Source: Heterobasidion occidentale (lineage: Eukaryota; Basidiomycota; Agaricomycetes; Russulales; Bondarzewiaceae). Taken from it: 64,000 bases of DNA. The first letter of the stretch is position 1; every line of letters begins with the position of its first letter. Positions 12,034 to 23,645 of the stretch are shown here, one piece after another. The stretch lies in NCBI GenBank assembly GCA_039111635.1, contig JBCAQO010000014.1, positions 1,054,001 through 1,118,000 of the forward strand, read 5' to 3'. The notes under the pieces were generated by a model. It worked only from the letters and a program-made list of their open reading frames with translations. It was not told the DNA's origin and searched no databases. Position numbers and translations under genes: made by a program.

Positions 12034-13333
12034 CTATGCCGCCATTGTTGTTAGTGTCGTCGTCGTCGTCGTCGTAGGCGTGGAGTCCTTCCGACCCCAC
12101 TGCCTCTCCTTCTCCTTCCCCTTATCTTTATCGCCCTTATCCTGGCCCTGCCCCGCCGCGCCGGCGCCGGCGCCGCCCTCGTCGAGATACAGCGCGTGCT
12201 CCTCGATGTACGCGACGACGGGGGCGGGGACGAGGTAGCGCACGGAGAGGCCGCGGCGGAGGAAGAGGCGGACCTTGGTGGACGAGACGTCGTTCTGGAT
12301 GAGCTGCGCGACGAAGAAGATGTTGTGCCGCCAGCGCGCGAGCGCCTCGGCCTCGGTCGCCTGGTCCATGTCGGCGCCCGCGCGCTCGACGATGAAGGTG
12401 CCGTAGCGCGCGAGGATGTGGTCGAGCTGCGGCGCGTGAGCGGGGCGCGACGCGCGGGGACGGGCAGGGGGGCACTCACATCCGCCTCGGACCAGACGCC
12501 GGGCTCGGACATGGTGCTGATGAGGTCCGAGCCCGCGAGGAGCATCACCTGCACGGGCTGGCGCACCTCCTCGCCGTCGCCATCGCCGTCGTCCGTTGGG
12601 ACGAGCACGCCGCCGAGGACGGCGTTGATCTCGTGGTCAAAGTGGTCGAGGACGACGGCGGTGCGCTGGTACTCTGTCTGGCGGGCCTCCCAGGGGTCGA
12701 CCATGAGCCAGGTGGAGGTCTCCTCTGCGGCGAGGGTGCACATGTTGACGCTGCAAAGGCGGACGGTGAGTGAGCGAGCGAGGATCGGCGTTGCCATAAC
12801 GGGCGGGAAGCGGCGGGGCGGGAGATAAGATGCAGAAGACGGCGAGCGACAGGCGCCCGTGACGCAGTCGTGACGCACACACACGCACACACACACACGC
12901 CCTCCCGTCCCTCCTTCCGCCAAGCAAGACACCACAGGCAGGCACAGGCAGGCGCACTCACCGGTGCTCCCCGCTCAGCAGGCCGGGCTTCTTGTACTGG
13001 TCGCTGACGGGGCTGAGGTAGCCGCCGACGACCTCAAAGTCGGTGTTCTGGCGGACGTAGTCGACGGCCATCTCGAACATGCGGAGGTGGAGGTAGGTGA
13101 CGGGGCTGAAGGAGCCGCACGCGACGAGCACGAGCGGCGTCTTGTGGGCGCTGCGCGTGGTGCGCGCGAGGCGGTGGTGCGGGAAGGCGTAGGAGGGCGG
13201 GTTGGGAACGGCGGGCGGGGGCGGGGGCGGGGGCGAGAGCGGATGTGGGTGGGGGCGAAAGGGTGGCTGATGGGGAGGGGGAGATAGAGGGGGGAGGAGG
13301 GGAGAGGCTGCTACGGTCGGATTGGGCAGCCAT
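12034..13333 (-). CDS. NMA1: Nicotinamide/nicotinate mononucleotide adenylyltransferase
   Basis: Catalyses NMN (or NaMN) + ATP to NAD (or NaAD), the last common step of NAD synthesis. Exons on the minus strand are 13333-12962, 12750-12480 and 12426-12034. The nucleotidyltransferase signature CGSFSPVTYLHLRMFE (about 13090-13130) has the eukaryotic T-x-x-H form of the ATP-binding motif, followed by VVGGYLSPVSDQYKKPGL. LLAGSDLI (about 12530) and SSTKVRLFLRRGLSVRYLVP, with the second ATP signature, lie in exons 2 and 3. The C-terminus ends in a charged GQGQDKGDKDKGKEKE stretch and a Thr run coded by a trinucleotide repeat. Problem: the ATG at 13333 is one frame off from the conserved body, with the switch inside a proline-coding CCCCCG tract near 13220-13240. 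So the start is uncertain: an upstream spliced exon, or a 1-nt assembly slip. Confidence 0.88.
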
Positions 13334-15090
13334 GGCGTGCGTGCGTCTCTGTCGTCGTCGTCGTGAGCGCAATGGCAGTCTCGAGGCTCGCTCAGGTCGG
13401 CTAGTCTGTGTGTATGTGTGTGTGTGTGTGTGTGTGTGACGGACGGGCGCAGGGACTACGGGGCGAGGATAAATACTGTAGGAGGAGCGGGCTGTGAGGC
13501 TGACTGGCGCGATCACAGAAATAAAGCCGATGACAATTCCAGTTCGCATCGCGAGCGCAGTTCCCACGCTCCCCGTCCTCTCGAGTCATCCATCCTCCTC
13601 CCGAGTCCCTTCCACCCCCTCCGCCGCCACCTCGGCCCATCTCGGGCGGCCCCTTCGCCTTCGCCCCCGTCGCCCGTCCGCCCGCTCGCATCCCCAGTCC
13701 CCCCACCCCCCACCCCACAGCCCTCGTCTGTGCTTGCAGGGCGGGCCGACATCTGACACCGACCCCACGGACGTCCGACTTCCGCCTGCCGTACCACGGG
13801 GTGCGTCAGATGCCTGCGACCCCGGACGTCGCCCGACACGGCACCCTCGGGCCTCAGTCCCCCCTCTCAGTTCTCGAGCTCACGCGTCCACGCCTCTCTT
13901 ATTCTGGGCCCGCGGCATGACGCCATCGTGTGTGGCGCGCCGGTCAAGATCCAGGTACGCGTTTCGGTCAAGTAAACTTTGTTCGCACGGAGGGGGCGCC
14001 TTCGTCGAGGCGGCGGCGGCGGCACCTTTCTGACTCTGTCTAGCTCTGCCGCGAGCGCACGCGCCGGCCGCGGTCGCGTTCTGCGTCCTGCGTTCTGCGT
14101 TCTGTCGGCGACGCAAGAACCCACACACGACCGCCCTCATCGCCGTCAGAACCAGATCGCGCGGGGGGCGCGCTCGGGGGTGCGCTGACGCTCGGCCGGT
14201 CTCGCTGACACGCTCAGCGCGCGCGCGCGCTCCCGGGCGCACGAAGACAAGAGCAGCTGGGCAACGCCGCAACAGCGCGCTCGCTCTTCCAAGCTTCGAG
14301 CTTCGAGCTTCGCTCTCGACGACACATGCTCTCGTATGTATGTGCACACCGTGGACTACGCGCACCACGGCCGTCGCCACCGCCGCCGCCGCCGCCGTCA
14401 TCCCTTGCTCTCGCAGATCGCACGCAACGCAGCCCTCGCGCGCACGCCCCCCACCCACGCCCTCCCGCCCTTGAATCCATCTAGCATGCACGGCCTACCC
14501 AGAGGACACGCAAGGCCGACCGCGCGACCTAGGGCCGTCCGCCAGTCGGGGCCCGAGCGTCTTTTCCTGGCAACTTCGCCGCGCCCGCGCCCACACCAGC
14601 ACAGGCCGGCACTCGCGAAGCCGTACGCGGCCGGGCACCCGTGCGCCACATGTCCTCGAACCGGGACCGAGTACTGTATGCGACGCAGCCCGACGCAGCA
14701 CAGCGGGCGAAGACGGGCGGCACCGCGGGATAAGAGGCCGCGGACGAGGCCGGGCGCAAACGACAGTCGAAGGCATTCGGACTCACACGCATGTACTCGT
14801 TCGACTCAACCCGACTCATATGCGTCTGTGCGTTCTCGTCTGTGCGTTCGCAGGCGCGCCGTGCCTCGACGCAGACTGGGCTGGACCGCATCCTTTCCGT
14901 TCGTAGACAGCAGATAGATACAACACATGTAGCCGCAGATCGCGTCCCGAGAGCACCGTGAAACAAAATGAAACGAAAACCGATTCTCCGCGCGTGGTGT
15001 TCGCGCGCCCCGTTGAGGAGCTTCTTCGCGTCGCGTCGCGTACCTTGCCTCGCGGGCGCAGGAAGGGCGACGCCGTCTGCGGCGGGCAGC
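13334..15090. other. GC-rich intergenic block
   Basis: About 1.75 kb of very GC-rich sequence between two minus-strand genes. It has long overlapping open frames on both strands, but their products are Arg/Pro/Ala-rich with no family motif, as expected from composition. It contains a TG tract (13406-13438) and a short CTTCGAG triplication near 14290-14313. An unrecognised intron-rich gene is not excluded. Confidence 0.45.
13406..13438. repeat. TG dinucleotide microsatellite
   Basis: A (TG)n run of about 30 bases interrupted once by TA, just upstream of the NMN adenylyltransferase 5' region. Confidence 0.85.
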
Positions 15091-17673
15091 TCAGTTCGCA
15101 AATGCGGGGATGCCGGTCATGGCTTTGCCCAGGATGAGCGTGTGGATGTCCTGTGCGCGGACGTGGCGGGAGGAACGCGAGCGCCGAGTCAGTCCCAATC
15201 AACACGGCGTGACGCGAGAGAGAGAACGCACGTGTGTGCCTGGAACGCGAGTGCGAGCGGGCCATGGTAATAGTGTGAGTAAAGCGGCCGACGGGGGAGA
15301 GCGCGCACGGGACTTACCCTCGTAGGTGTTTGTAACCTGCAGATTCGCGACGTGGCGCCCGACGTGATACCTAGCGCGAACACGCACACGACGTCCAGCC
15401 CTCGTTGAAAAAAAAAGAAAAGAAACAAGCCCCAGACAAGCCGCGACTCACTCGTCCGCGCACGCGTTGCCGCCAAATACGTCCAGCAGCACCCGGCTCT
15501 GCTCGAGCGCCTTGCCGCAGTTGTTGCGCTTCACGAGCGACACCATCTCCGGCGCCGCGCGCCCCGCGTCCTTGAGCCGCCCGACCTGCAGGCTCGCGTG
15601 CAGCCCGAGCGCGGCCTCCGTCTGCGCGCCGACGAGCTTCCGCTGCACGAGCTGGAACGACGCGAGCGCGCGCCCGAACTGCGTCCGCTCGCCCGCGTAC
15701 GCGCGCGCGCGGTGCAGGCAGTCCTCGAGCGCGCCGATCACGCCGAACGAGATGCCGAACCTGCGGGGACGCGCGGGTGCCGCGTGAGCGACGAGCGGTG
15801 AAGCGGGAGGGGAGGGGCGGGGCGAGGCGGGAGGGAGAGGCGGGAAGGACGTACCGCGCGTTGTTGAGGCACGAGAACGCGGCGCCGAGGCCGACTGCGC
15901 CGGGGAGGAGCGCGTCGTGGGAGACCTTGACGGAATCGAGGAAGATGGAGCCCGTCGTCGACACGCGCAGCGCGAGCTTGTTCGTGATCTTCGGCGCCGA
16001 CAGGCCTTTGAGGCCCTGAGGGCGCGCAGAGGCGCGCGCGCGGGGTCAGACGGACGAAGCGTGGAGCACGCAGGAACCGCACCTTGTCGAGCACGAACCC
16101 GCGCACGCGGTTATCCCACTTGCAGCGCGCCCAGATGATGAACACGTCCCTGTGGAGGAGAATGCATTGTGACCGTATGCATCAGATCCGGAGTGTCAGC
16201 GATCCGTTCGACAAAGGACACGCACGCGACGGGGGCATTCGATATCCACGTCTTGCTCCCGTTGAGAACGAACCCGCCGTCAACCTCTTCCGCGACGGTG
16301 TCCATCCCCGCGGGATCTGAGCCGTGGTTCGGCTCCGTCAAGCCCTGCAACGCGCACGGTCACTGTCAGCCCGGTGCCGCAGACCGGGCAGCAGGGATGG
16401 ACCTACGAAACAGCCCACGAGCTCGCCCTTTGCTGTGAGAGGCGATACGACGACAGATCAGCGAGTTAATGGGACAGACGAAAGTAGGGATGGGAAGGAC
16501 TACGTACCGAGCGCTGGGAGGTACTTGTCCTTCTGCGCTTCCGTTCCAAAGGCATGGATCGGGTGCATGACAAGGGACGATTGCACAGAGGCAGTGGAGC
16601 GATATCCGGAATCAACACTGTGCGCCGTTCAAGCAGCAGCATAAGGCCGGTGCCAACAAACATCGTGGTGAGATCCCGAAGAAGGATGGGTGCAAGAAAT
16701 GCGACGCACCGCTCGATTTCCCTTGCGATCAGCCCATACGCGACGTAGCTCACGCCTGCGCAGCCGTAGCCCTGGATCGTCGGACCTAGCAGCCCGAGGT
16801 TGCCCATGGCCGGCAAAATCGACTTGTCAAAGTCTGCAGGCGCCGCGGCAGAGTGAGACACGGGGAACGTCAGATGACCCGGCATTATTGTCGTGTGTCG
16901 AAATAATTTTGATGGGGGCGTGAGCAGGCGAACGATCATATGAAGAGTGAGTCAGTAAAAATGGTGTGATACGCGAAGGGCAAGCGCTTGAGTTACGAAG
17001 AGCAGAGGGAAAGGTACGCACTCTCCGTCCTTTGAGCTTCAAGTACGCGTGGCGCGAGGTATTCCTATGCGTCGAAACAGATACGGAGTGCATAGAAAGT
17101 ACACAAGGGTCCACCAGACATGATAACCTGCGCAACAAAACGGGTATGCATGGTGCATACCTGACAGAAGTCCCTTGCGGTGTCCCTAGATCAACGCGGA
17201 ACAAAAGAGGGGGCACATTAGAAGACTACCTTGGTTGTGGATATCACGAGAAGGATGGGTAGAAAGATGGGCTCACCGGATCGCGATTTCTTCCTCCGTT
17301 AGAAGGCTTTCAAAGTCCAGCGGATCCTGTGCATGAATCGTGGCAGGAGGCGCAAAGGCAATTGTTCACCGTTGAATCGATGTGTGGGTATACGTTGGAA
17401 AGTGGGAGAATGTATGAGAGTGTTAAATTCAGAATAAATAAGCAACGAAATCGGACGCACCTCCCATTTGAACGGAGGCAGGGCTGCACGCGCCCAACCA
17501 CGTCGCAGCAATTGGTGTCGCGTTTGATTGTGCGGTCAGTCAGTCAACACCCTCACAGTACGTCGAGGCAGACAAGACGGACCAGATTTCGACGACGCAC
17601 AGCGCACGCTGAGAGCAGCGCTGGAGCGCGTCACGCGCGACGAGACGCAGAAGGCGCGTGTGAGGATCGACAT
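15091..17673 (-). CDS. Glutaryl-CoA dehydrogenase, mitochondrial
   Basis: Acyl-CoA dehydrogenase-family flavoenzyme that oxidises and decarboxylates glutaryl-CoA to crotonyl-CoA in lysine/tryptophan breakdown in the mitochondrial matrix. I could splice the whole gene in frame (429 residues; human enzyme 438). Minus-strand exons: 17673-17562, 17483-17461, 17326-17277, 17185-17161, 17064-17022, 16833-16710, 16617-16508, 16432-16407, 16344-16226, 16149-16083, 16015-15855, 15760-15452, 15370-15318, 15239-15232, 15150-15091. The first exon encodes a basic, Ser-rich presequence ([18 protein letters not shown]). Key motifs: [64 protein letters not shown] and [16 protein letters not shown] with the catalytic Glu. 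Several exons are tiny (23, 25, 26 nt, and one of 8 nt). No neighbouring lysine-catabolic gene is visible. Confidence 0.93.
15232..15239 (-). other. 8-nt microexon in glutaryl-CoA dehydrogenase
   Basis: GCACACAC on the minus strand, preceded by TTCCAG and followed by GTGCGT. Inserted between the exons ending at 15318 and starting at 15150 it gives YEGTHDIH, the invariant sequence around the catalytic Glu. Without it the frame is lost and Thr-His is missing. Flanking introns are 78 and 81 nt. Confidence 0.85.
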
Positions 17674-19143
17674 GGGTGCAATGGCGGTGTTGTTTAGGTT
17701 TTTCTTCTCGAACGTACTGTTTTCTTAGGATATAACGCTCTGTGGGGAGAGTGTGGGGTAGGTTAGGAAGAGGAAGCTCGGGCACGGTTCGGGTACTCCA
17801 CCACAAGGTCCGAGTCCGAGCTCCGGTCCGGGTCTCGCCTGCCGATACTTCGCCATTGCCGCTTCATCTGCGTCTTGAATGTCTCTGACCTTGTCACTCG
17901 GAACGCAAGGGATTAATGTCCCAGGTCGCTGCAGTGTGGCTACTCTGAATGAGTCTGGGTGAGTGCGAGCAGTGAGTCTTGGTAACGCTGTCATCGACAA
18001 CTTACAATTGTCATTCCGATACACAGCGCTTTCTTTTGCAGGATGCATACACCGCAAAGCCCCAGGCAGAACTTCCCGCGGAGGTTGAGTCGTACTGTTC
18101 CCCCCTGCGCTGTCTGATTTGTCCAGTGCTGCGTTTCAGCTTTCGTGCCAGCTTTCATCTTCATCAACCATGTCCCCATCATACAAATGGCATCGGTGGG
18201 TGACATCAGTCTACCGGGCGCGTATCAGTTTTTATGTGTACCTGCGTATCTCAGTGGTTAATCCATTGTTGGACCCAACCGGAACATTGAATTTGATACC
18301 TTCAGCTTTATTCGGCCTCATAGTGCCCATCCAAGCTCATCCAAGGCTTCTGATCACAGTGGCAGAAAGCACGGGAATGCGTACGTGGTATGCTTAATCC
18401 ACCAACCTTTCGCTTCGAGGACGTTTGAATCGTTGCTTCGTACCACGTCTGCCTCACGGTCTACACCTCTTTGCAAAGGACACTTACGGCAAGCTATCCA
18501 GGATCTAGGTGCGTACGAATATAGACAGGCACATTGAGACTTGATGAACTCCTCCAGAGCTCAGCGTTCGTGCAGGCCTCTTCGAGAACAAGACGCGTGA
18601 TCATGAAGCCTCTACTGTCTTGAGATTCATCCCCACCACTGCCGCTGCCGACAAAAATATATGCACCAGTGCATATAACGAGCAGTAGATCTCGGCACTG
18701 CATATTGTCCTAACGTATTTGTGCTTCTTTTTTCTTCCTTCTCTTCAGTTTCTCCGGGGGGCTCGAAAAGTATACCTCCAAATCTACGAATCTTGCCTCA
18801 GGTTCATGAGTCTCGATGGTCTAAAACAGCTGACGGCGATCGCCCCTAGCGACAGTGAGATGAAACGCGGTGCAGGGCAAAGCATGCAAAGTTCTTGGAG
18901 TTGGCTCACCCATTAGCTGGTCAAGAGTATGATCTGTAGGATAGCGACTCGAGGGGATAGCACTTCAGAAGATAAACGAGATTGCCGCAATCTGAGTTCG
19001 GCGTGCAAACTTGCGGTTCTTCGCCAGTACTAGCACTCCTTTCAACCGTCTTGCTTACTCTCCTTTCAACTGTCTTACTTGCTCTGGGGTAACACTCAGT
19101 GCTTCTCAAATCCCAGTGTTATTGTGCGGCTTTCTGTAATTGT
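17674..19143. other. Intergenic, promoter side of glutaryl-CoA dehydrogenase
   Basis: No family motif or convincing exon series. Short open frames occur on both strands. Confidence 0.45.
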
Positions 19144-19614
19144 TCAGAACGAATACAGAGTGAGAAAATTTCTAAAGGCCCTGCTAGCTCTGGGGCTCCG
19201 GCGACGCGCGGGCGACGTCTGAGCTTGCAGACTCGATGCTGCTTGGCTGGGGGTGGGATGTCGAGGACCCGCTGCCAATGGGAACATATCAATCAAGATA
19301 TCTGAGTCGATAGTAGGCGCAAAGCCGTTGTCGCGTGGTGATATCAGTGACATATTGAACAAGACAAAGTCAGGGATCTCTTCTCGTCTGTCGCGTGTGG
19401 AAGTAGGATTCCATCTGAGCTTTGGCTGGGGCATCTGAATAAATCGTCCTGGAGGCTCGTCGTGAAGGCGGAGGAACTCGGAGATGATTGCATAAGTTAT
19501 GTCCTCGCGGGGATTGGGAACCGATGTAGAGGTGATACGGACAAGGCAAATCAGATACGGAATGGGTAAATCAAGTATGGCACAAGGCAAGTCTGTCGAT
19601 GAAGGGCTGGACAT
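19144..19614 (-). CDS. Hypothetical protein with RREEIPDFVL motif
   Basis: An ATG at 19614 opens a 156-residue frame. It contains a hydrophobic stretch (LDLPIPYLICLVRI), then NPREDITYAIISEFLRLHDEPPGRFIQ and RDRREEIPDFVLFNMS, followed by a low-complexity Ser/Arg-rich end. The middle has the look of a real fungal protein segment (charged, ordered), but I cannot name the family. Downstream in-frame sequence after FNMS may be intron read-through. It lies just outside the left arm of the inverted duplication and may be a fragment. Confidence 0.4.
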   Translation of the reverse strand: MSSPSSTDLPCAILDLPIPYLICLVRITSTSVPNPREDITYAIISEFLRLHDEPPGRFIQMPQPKLRWNPTSTRDRREEIPDFVLFNMSLISPRDNGFAPTIDSDILIDMFPLAAGPRHPTPSQAASSLQAQTSPARRRSPRASRAFRNFLTLYSF

Positions 19615-20139
19615 GAAGCTGCAACAGACACAAGATGTTTTGAGACAAGAAGAGTGGCCACTTGAGGATATGAAGCTAGAGAGCAAGTCACGTCGGAAGA
19701 TATACACAGAAGTTTAAGAATAGTCACTTGTTGCTATAGGGAGTTGAAGAGGCTCACAGAACTGTCGGAGTATGAAGCTTGCAGCAAAGACTCTGCAGAG
19801 GGTGACGAGAACTAAGGAGAGCCTACTAGTTCACAGCTGTCGTGTGCAAGGTGAGCAGGTGAGAGTACTGAAGCTGAAGAGCGAGGCCTCATGAAAGGAT
19901 TTGGACGATATCGTCATGCGGAGGAATCCTATGACGTCGATGCTCGGGCTTGCATGGCAATCCCGTCGAGGGTGATGCACGCGTCCCTCGTGTAGGCGAG
20001 CGCTGAGCAAGATTTAGCGTGCTCGTGTGCAATATTCATATGTAACTACCGGGCGGGCGGTTTACTTATTCTTATGGGAACTGAGTACTTAGGCAGGTGG
20101 GTTTGTTTGGTGTGCGCGCGGGACATGGATCACCTATGT

Positions 20140-22063
20140 AGGAAGGAATGCACTGGAGTAAACGGGGCGCGTGATCGGGATTGCTGCAGCTTGGTGCACG
20201 TCTGTGTCTAGCAGCGGAGCAGAAGGTGCGCGATGCTATCGTGTCAGGGAGAAGAAGTTGGACGGAGCCATTGTGGGGGATTCAACGGCGGCGCTTTCGA
20301 CTGACGATACTCGATGGGGTGATGTCTCTGCTGTTCTCGAAGTGCGGTGGGCGATGTACATACGCCTTTTTGCGGACAAAACTCGCGCGAGGCGATGGGG
20401 ATGTTACCGAACGCACCTGTGTGTTACCCTGACCATCCCAACGGCGGCGAGTCTCGAGCGGCAAGCACGCACGGCGTCCTCTGAGGCTATGGATATGATT
20501 AATGATAAGCATCAGAAGCACCTAACGAGGACAGGCGGAGACACCGCCGATGCGGTGTGCGGTGCGTAAGGATGAATGGGGACAATGCTCCGATATCATT
20601 GAGCCAAAGATATACCGTATAGATCTAACCCGGCACCCCCCAATGAAGAAGAGGCGTCATGAGAGGTCTGAAGGCCCCGTTCTTACACGAACGAGCCCCC
20701 AATGAGCTTCCGCAGCCGATCGATGACCGGCCGCTTCTTCTCATCGATCGGCTGCGGAAGCTCATCCACCGGCCCCGCCTCCGCCTCCTTCTCCCGAGCC
20801 TCTGTCTCGGCAACCTGTGTGCGCGCGCTCTCCCGTGCGGTCTGCAGGACAAATTCGCGGAGCGACATTTTGGGAGGTTGGCGCGTTTTCGACGCGTCGG
20901 GCTCGAGGGCCAGAGGCAGAATGTCGGGCGGTGTGCGTGTCGCGGGGGTCAGAGGCGACGGGAGGGCCGTCGTGTCCACGAGTGCAGAGGGTGAGGCGGG
21001 AGGCTCGTCAGTCATGGATGCGATGGGCTCTCCGAGGTCGAGAGGGGTCCATGCTGGCGGAGGTGAGTCTGTCGTCGTCGTCCACGCCTCGTCCGACGCA
21101 GACAGCGTCGCGTAATCCGCTTTCCGCAAGGGGACCACTTCCATGCCTTCTTGGTGTCCGGGGTGTGCCTGCTTCCACTGGTCGACCACGGTTTGCCAGA
21201 ACTCGGTAGTGGAGGCTAGGTTCGGCTGGGGGACGGTGACGTCCATGCCGGACGAGAACCCTTTGAAGTCAAGCCACCGCAATCCGTAGTTGTACCCATG
21301 CCGCACATACTTCTCTCTATACGGCACGGTGAAGTTGACATTGCCTGTCGAGGGAAACGTTGCCGATCCTCTTGAGAGAAAAGTAGGACGCATGCACCTG
21401 CTGCTTTACTTCCACGTCGAATATTTCGAACTGTGGCTGCTTCAATGGGGTCCTCTGCAGCGGCTTGAACCTGGTCTTCGGCTTCTTTGAGCTCCTCTTC
21501 GACTATGCCCGCAGGCTGCAGGTCTGCGACGCCCCCATCGTGTATTTTCCTCGCCGGCACGCGCGTCTTGATCTTGATCTCCTCTGCGCCCATCCGCTCG
21601 CGCCCAGAGTTGTCTGCGAAGACGACCCAGAAAATTCCCTGGCACTTCAAGTTCATGGACCCGCCGCGAGAGGTCAGCAGCGACGTGGTCGACGCGCGGT
21701 TCAATGTCGGGCGCTCAAGCACGGAGACGCACCCGCAAGAATCGGAAATCCTGGATCCTCTCGTACCGCTGCTCGAGACCGCGCACCAGGGCAAACGTCT
21801 CCGAGATGTCGACCAGGTGTCGCTCGGGGCGGATGTAGATGGCGTTTCGCGTGATGGTGGTGTTTTTTGCTATGAAGGGGCCCAGACTTCGACGAGGGAT
21901 GGGTAGATCTGTCAGCATCCAGTCGCGACGCGGGGGAGGATCTGTCGGTGGAGTAGGAGCCCAGTGCTCGCTTGGCCGTCGAGACGAGCGATATTTTTGA
22001 AGTAGTGTGTGAGAGGCGAGGAGGATGCCAACGACGGCGTCGGAGGCCTGCCAGACAGCACTC
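20140..22063. repeat. Left arm of a 2-kb inverted duplication
   Basis: This segment matches the reverse complement of 25338-27290 over its whole length, with substitutions and small indels. Matching landmarks are the outer GTAAACGGGGCGCGTG, GCACGCACGGCGTC and GAACGAGCCCCCAATGAGCT, and the inner GTGCTGTCTGGCAGGCCTCC. The arm holds a decayed copy of the mitochondrial-type gene plus its 3' flank. Confidence 0.85.
20683..22003 (-). pseudogene. Decayed copy of the mitochondrial-type protein gene
   Basis: Inverted, divergent copy of the gene at 25400-26815. Alignment by eye shows the equivalents of both N-terminal Met codons changed (ACT at 22003-22001; ATA about ten bases on). The codons for GLADIHRFLAP are missing, and one extra base near 21440-21450 shifts the frame before the second intron. 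The last exon (VNFTVPYREKYVRHGYNYGLRWL through KLIGGSFV, ending at 20683) stays open. Near the 3' end is a local palindrome where ELPQPIDE and its codons repeat. Probably dead, though expression from another start is not excluded. Confidence 0.75.
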
Positions 22064-22204
22064 CGTGCACCCGGCGCCCTCCAGCGAGTGTCCTGAGTCC
22101 CGCCCAGGCAGTGTCCTCTCTTGGGAACCGCCTCACCTGCTCCGCTGACTTCAGCGCTGGGACCGCAGCCGGGCCCGTGCTCAGCCTCACGTCTAGAGTA
22201 AAAT

Positions 22205-23135
22205 TTCACCTCTCTCGTCCGAAGTTTTTTCGAGATTTCTCAAAATGTCGAATGAAGACCCCCCTATTTCCATGGGTCCTGAGACACCTTGAGACACGCG
22301 GTTCTTTTTCTTCCTCAATCCTGCGTTTTCATCCTGTGGACCCTATATCAGCGCGTGACTTCTGTGAAATTCAATCTATACGGCAGACATATGGATTCAC
22401 ATAACTGATGTACAATTCAGCTCTAGCCAAAGCGCTCCCAGATCTTTGGCCCCTCAAGGAGGCCCATCTCCACGCCCTTGGCGACCGTCTCGTCAAGCGG
22501 GGTGGCACTCAGCGACGAGTTTCTCAATGCGTCCTCAGAGGGGTGCTCCTCGAGCGGACCATCATACGTTCTCCGTTCACGGGGTCGGTGTCATATGCTG
22601 CCCCCATGAACAAATAACCATCACGATTGAGTGCGCGGATGAGGATATCGACAGCCGAGTAGAGACGGTCATCGGTGACTGGAATTTCTGCGAGCTTGGC
22701 GAGATTGTGGCGATGGATTTTATAACCTGTCACTGCAGCAATACATTGAATAACCTCGCTTTTCTGAAGATAAATTGCTCAAACCTTTGATCCAACCTTA
22801 GGATCTAACAACCATGTGAGTACTATGAAGCAGAAGATCGATATAACATTTCAGCTTACATTCTGCTTTGATTGTTATGGGTGAGCCTTGGCGAGCGCGC
22901 TTGACGACACAACTTGTGGCGGAGATTCAACTGACGTAGCAAACGCTCTCGCTTTACAATGATGATCACAGCGGCTTTGCGCCTGCGCAGTTGTCGACTC
23001 GGATATCTTGACCTGTTCCCACCGCCAGCGAACGACGATCGCGTCGACTACCTCCACAGCAACCCTGCGCTCCAAATACACTCGCCCAGCAAGTCCTTGT
23101 ATCATCTCTGATCGACAAAAACAACCCTCTTCTAT
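22205..23135. repeat. Duplicated block: small broken gene plus polymerase-type promoter (copy 1)
   Basis: This block matches 32420-33345 in the same orientation. Shared landmarks are CCCAGATCTTTGGCCCC, GACCGTCTCGTCAAGCGG, GACTCGGATATCTTGACCTG and ACTCTGCGCTC/ACCCTGCGCTC. The second part corresponds to the region just upstream of the X-family DNA polymerase gene, but no polymerase ORF follows here. Confidence 0.8.
22423..22733 (-). pseudogene. Small conserved gene, copy 1 (broken)
   Basis: Minus-strand frame reads GYKIHRHNLAKLAEIPVTDDRLYSA, then ILIRALNRDGYLFMGAAYDTDPVNGER. It then loses codons where copy 2 has MEMIVVLEEHPSEEALRNSS, and resumes in another frame as GVEMGLLEGPKIWERFG before a TAG at 22423-22425. 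The start codon of copy 2 is not preserved. Family not recognised; the intact ancestor would be about 115-120 residues. Conservation of protein-like blocks in three copies argues that it was a real gene. Confidence 0.6.
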
Positions 23136-23390
23136 CGATCTTTCTACCCAGCCCACTATGCTGCGGCATCCCCTTTACGCACCTATGTTTCGGTCCCTTC
23201 CTGCGCTTGCTACACAACTCTTACCTGTCCCCTGAGCCCCTCATTCCCTGTACAAAATGTCTGCACACCCAAGCCTCTCCCCATGCATTGCACGAGATTA
23301 TCATGTACATAGTAGAGAGTAGCGACATAGGCTGTGTTGCGGCCTGAAGCTACTATACAGTAAATCTTGATACAGGAAAAGGGCACATTC

Positions 23391-23645
23391 AAAAACTCGT
23401 CGCTGAGTGTCACCGAGCTTGACGAGACGATCGCCGCGGGCGTGAAGATGGGTCTACTTGATGGGCCAAAGATCTGGGAGCGCGCTGTCTAGAGCTCGAT
23501 TGTACACTAGTCATAATCGAGTAAATGTGTACATGATATGACTTTGGTGAATTGTGCGCGGTATGGATTGATTCTATCAAAGTCACGAAGGCTGATATAG
23601 GGCCCCCAGGATGAAAACGCAATTCAAGCAGAAACAAGGGCCGCA
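23391..23645 (+). pseudogene. Third, inverted 3' fragment of the small gene
   Basis: Plus-strand NSSLSVTELDETIAAGVKM followed by GLLDGPKIWERAV and TAG (23490-23492), then 3' flank down to about 23645. This is the reverse complement of the 3' half of copies 1 and 2, with many substitutions. Only the C-terminal part exists, so it is a relic. Confidence 0.65.

Noticed and set aside
13494..14917. Several long Arg/Pro-rich frames in the GC-rich block
   Set aside because: Frames overlap on both strands, composition explains them, and no exon series with conserved sequence was found.
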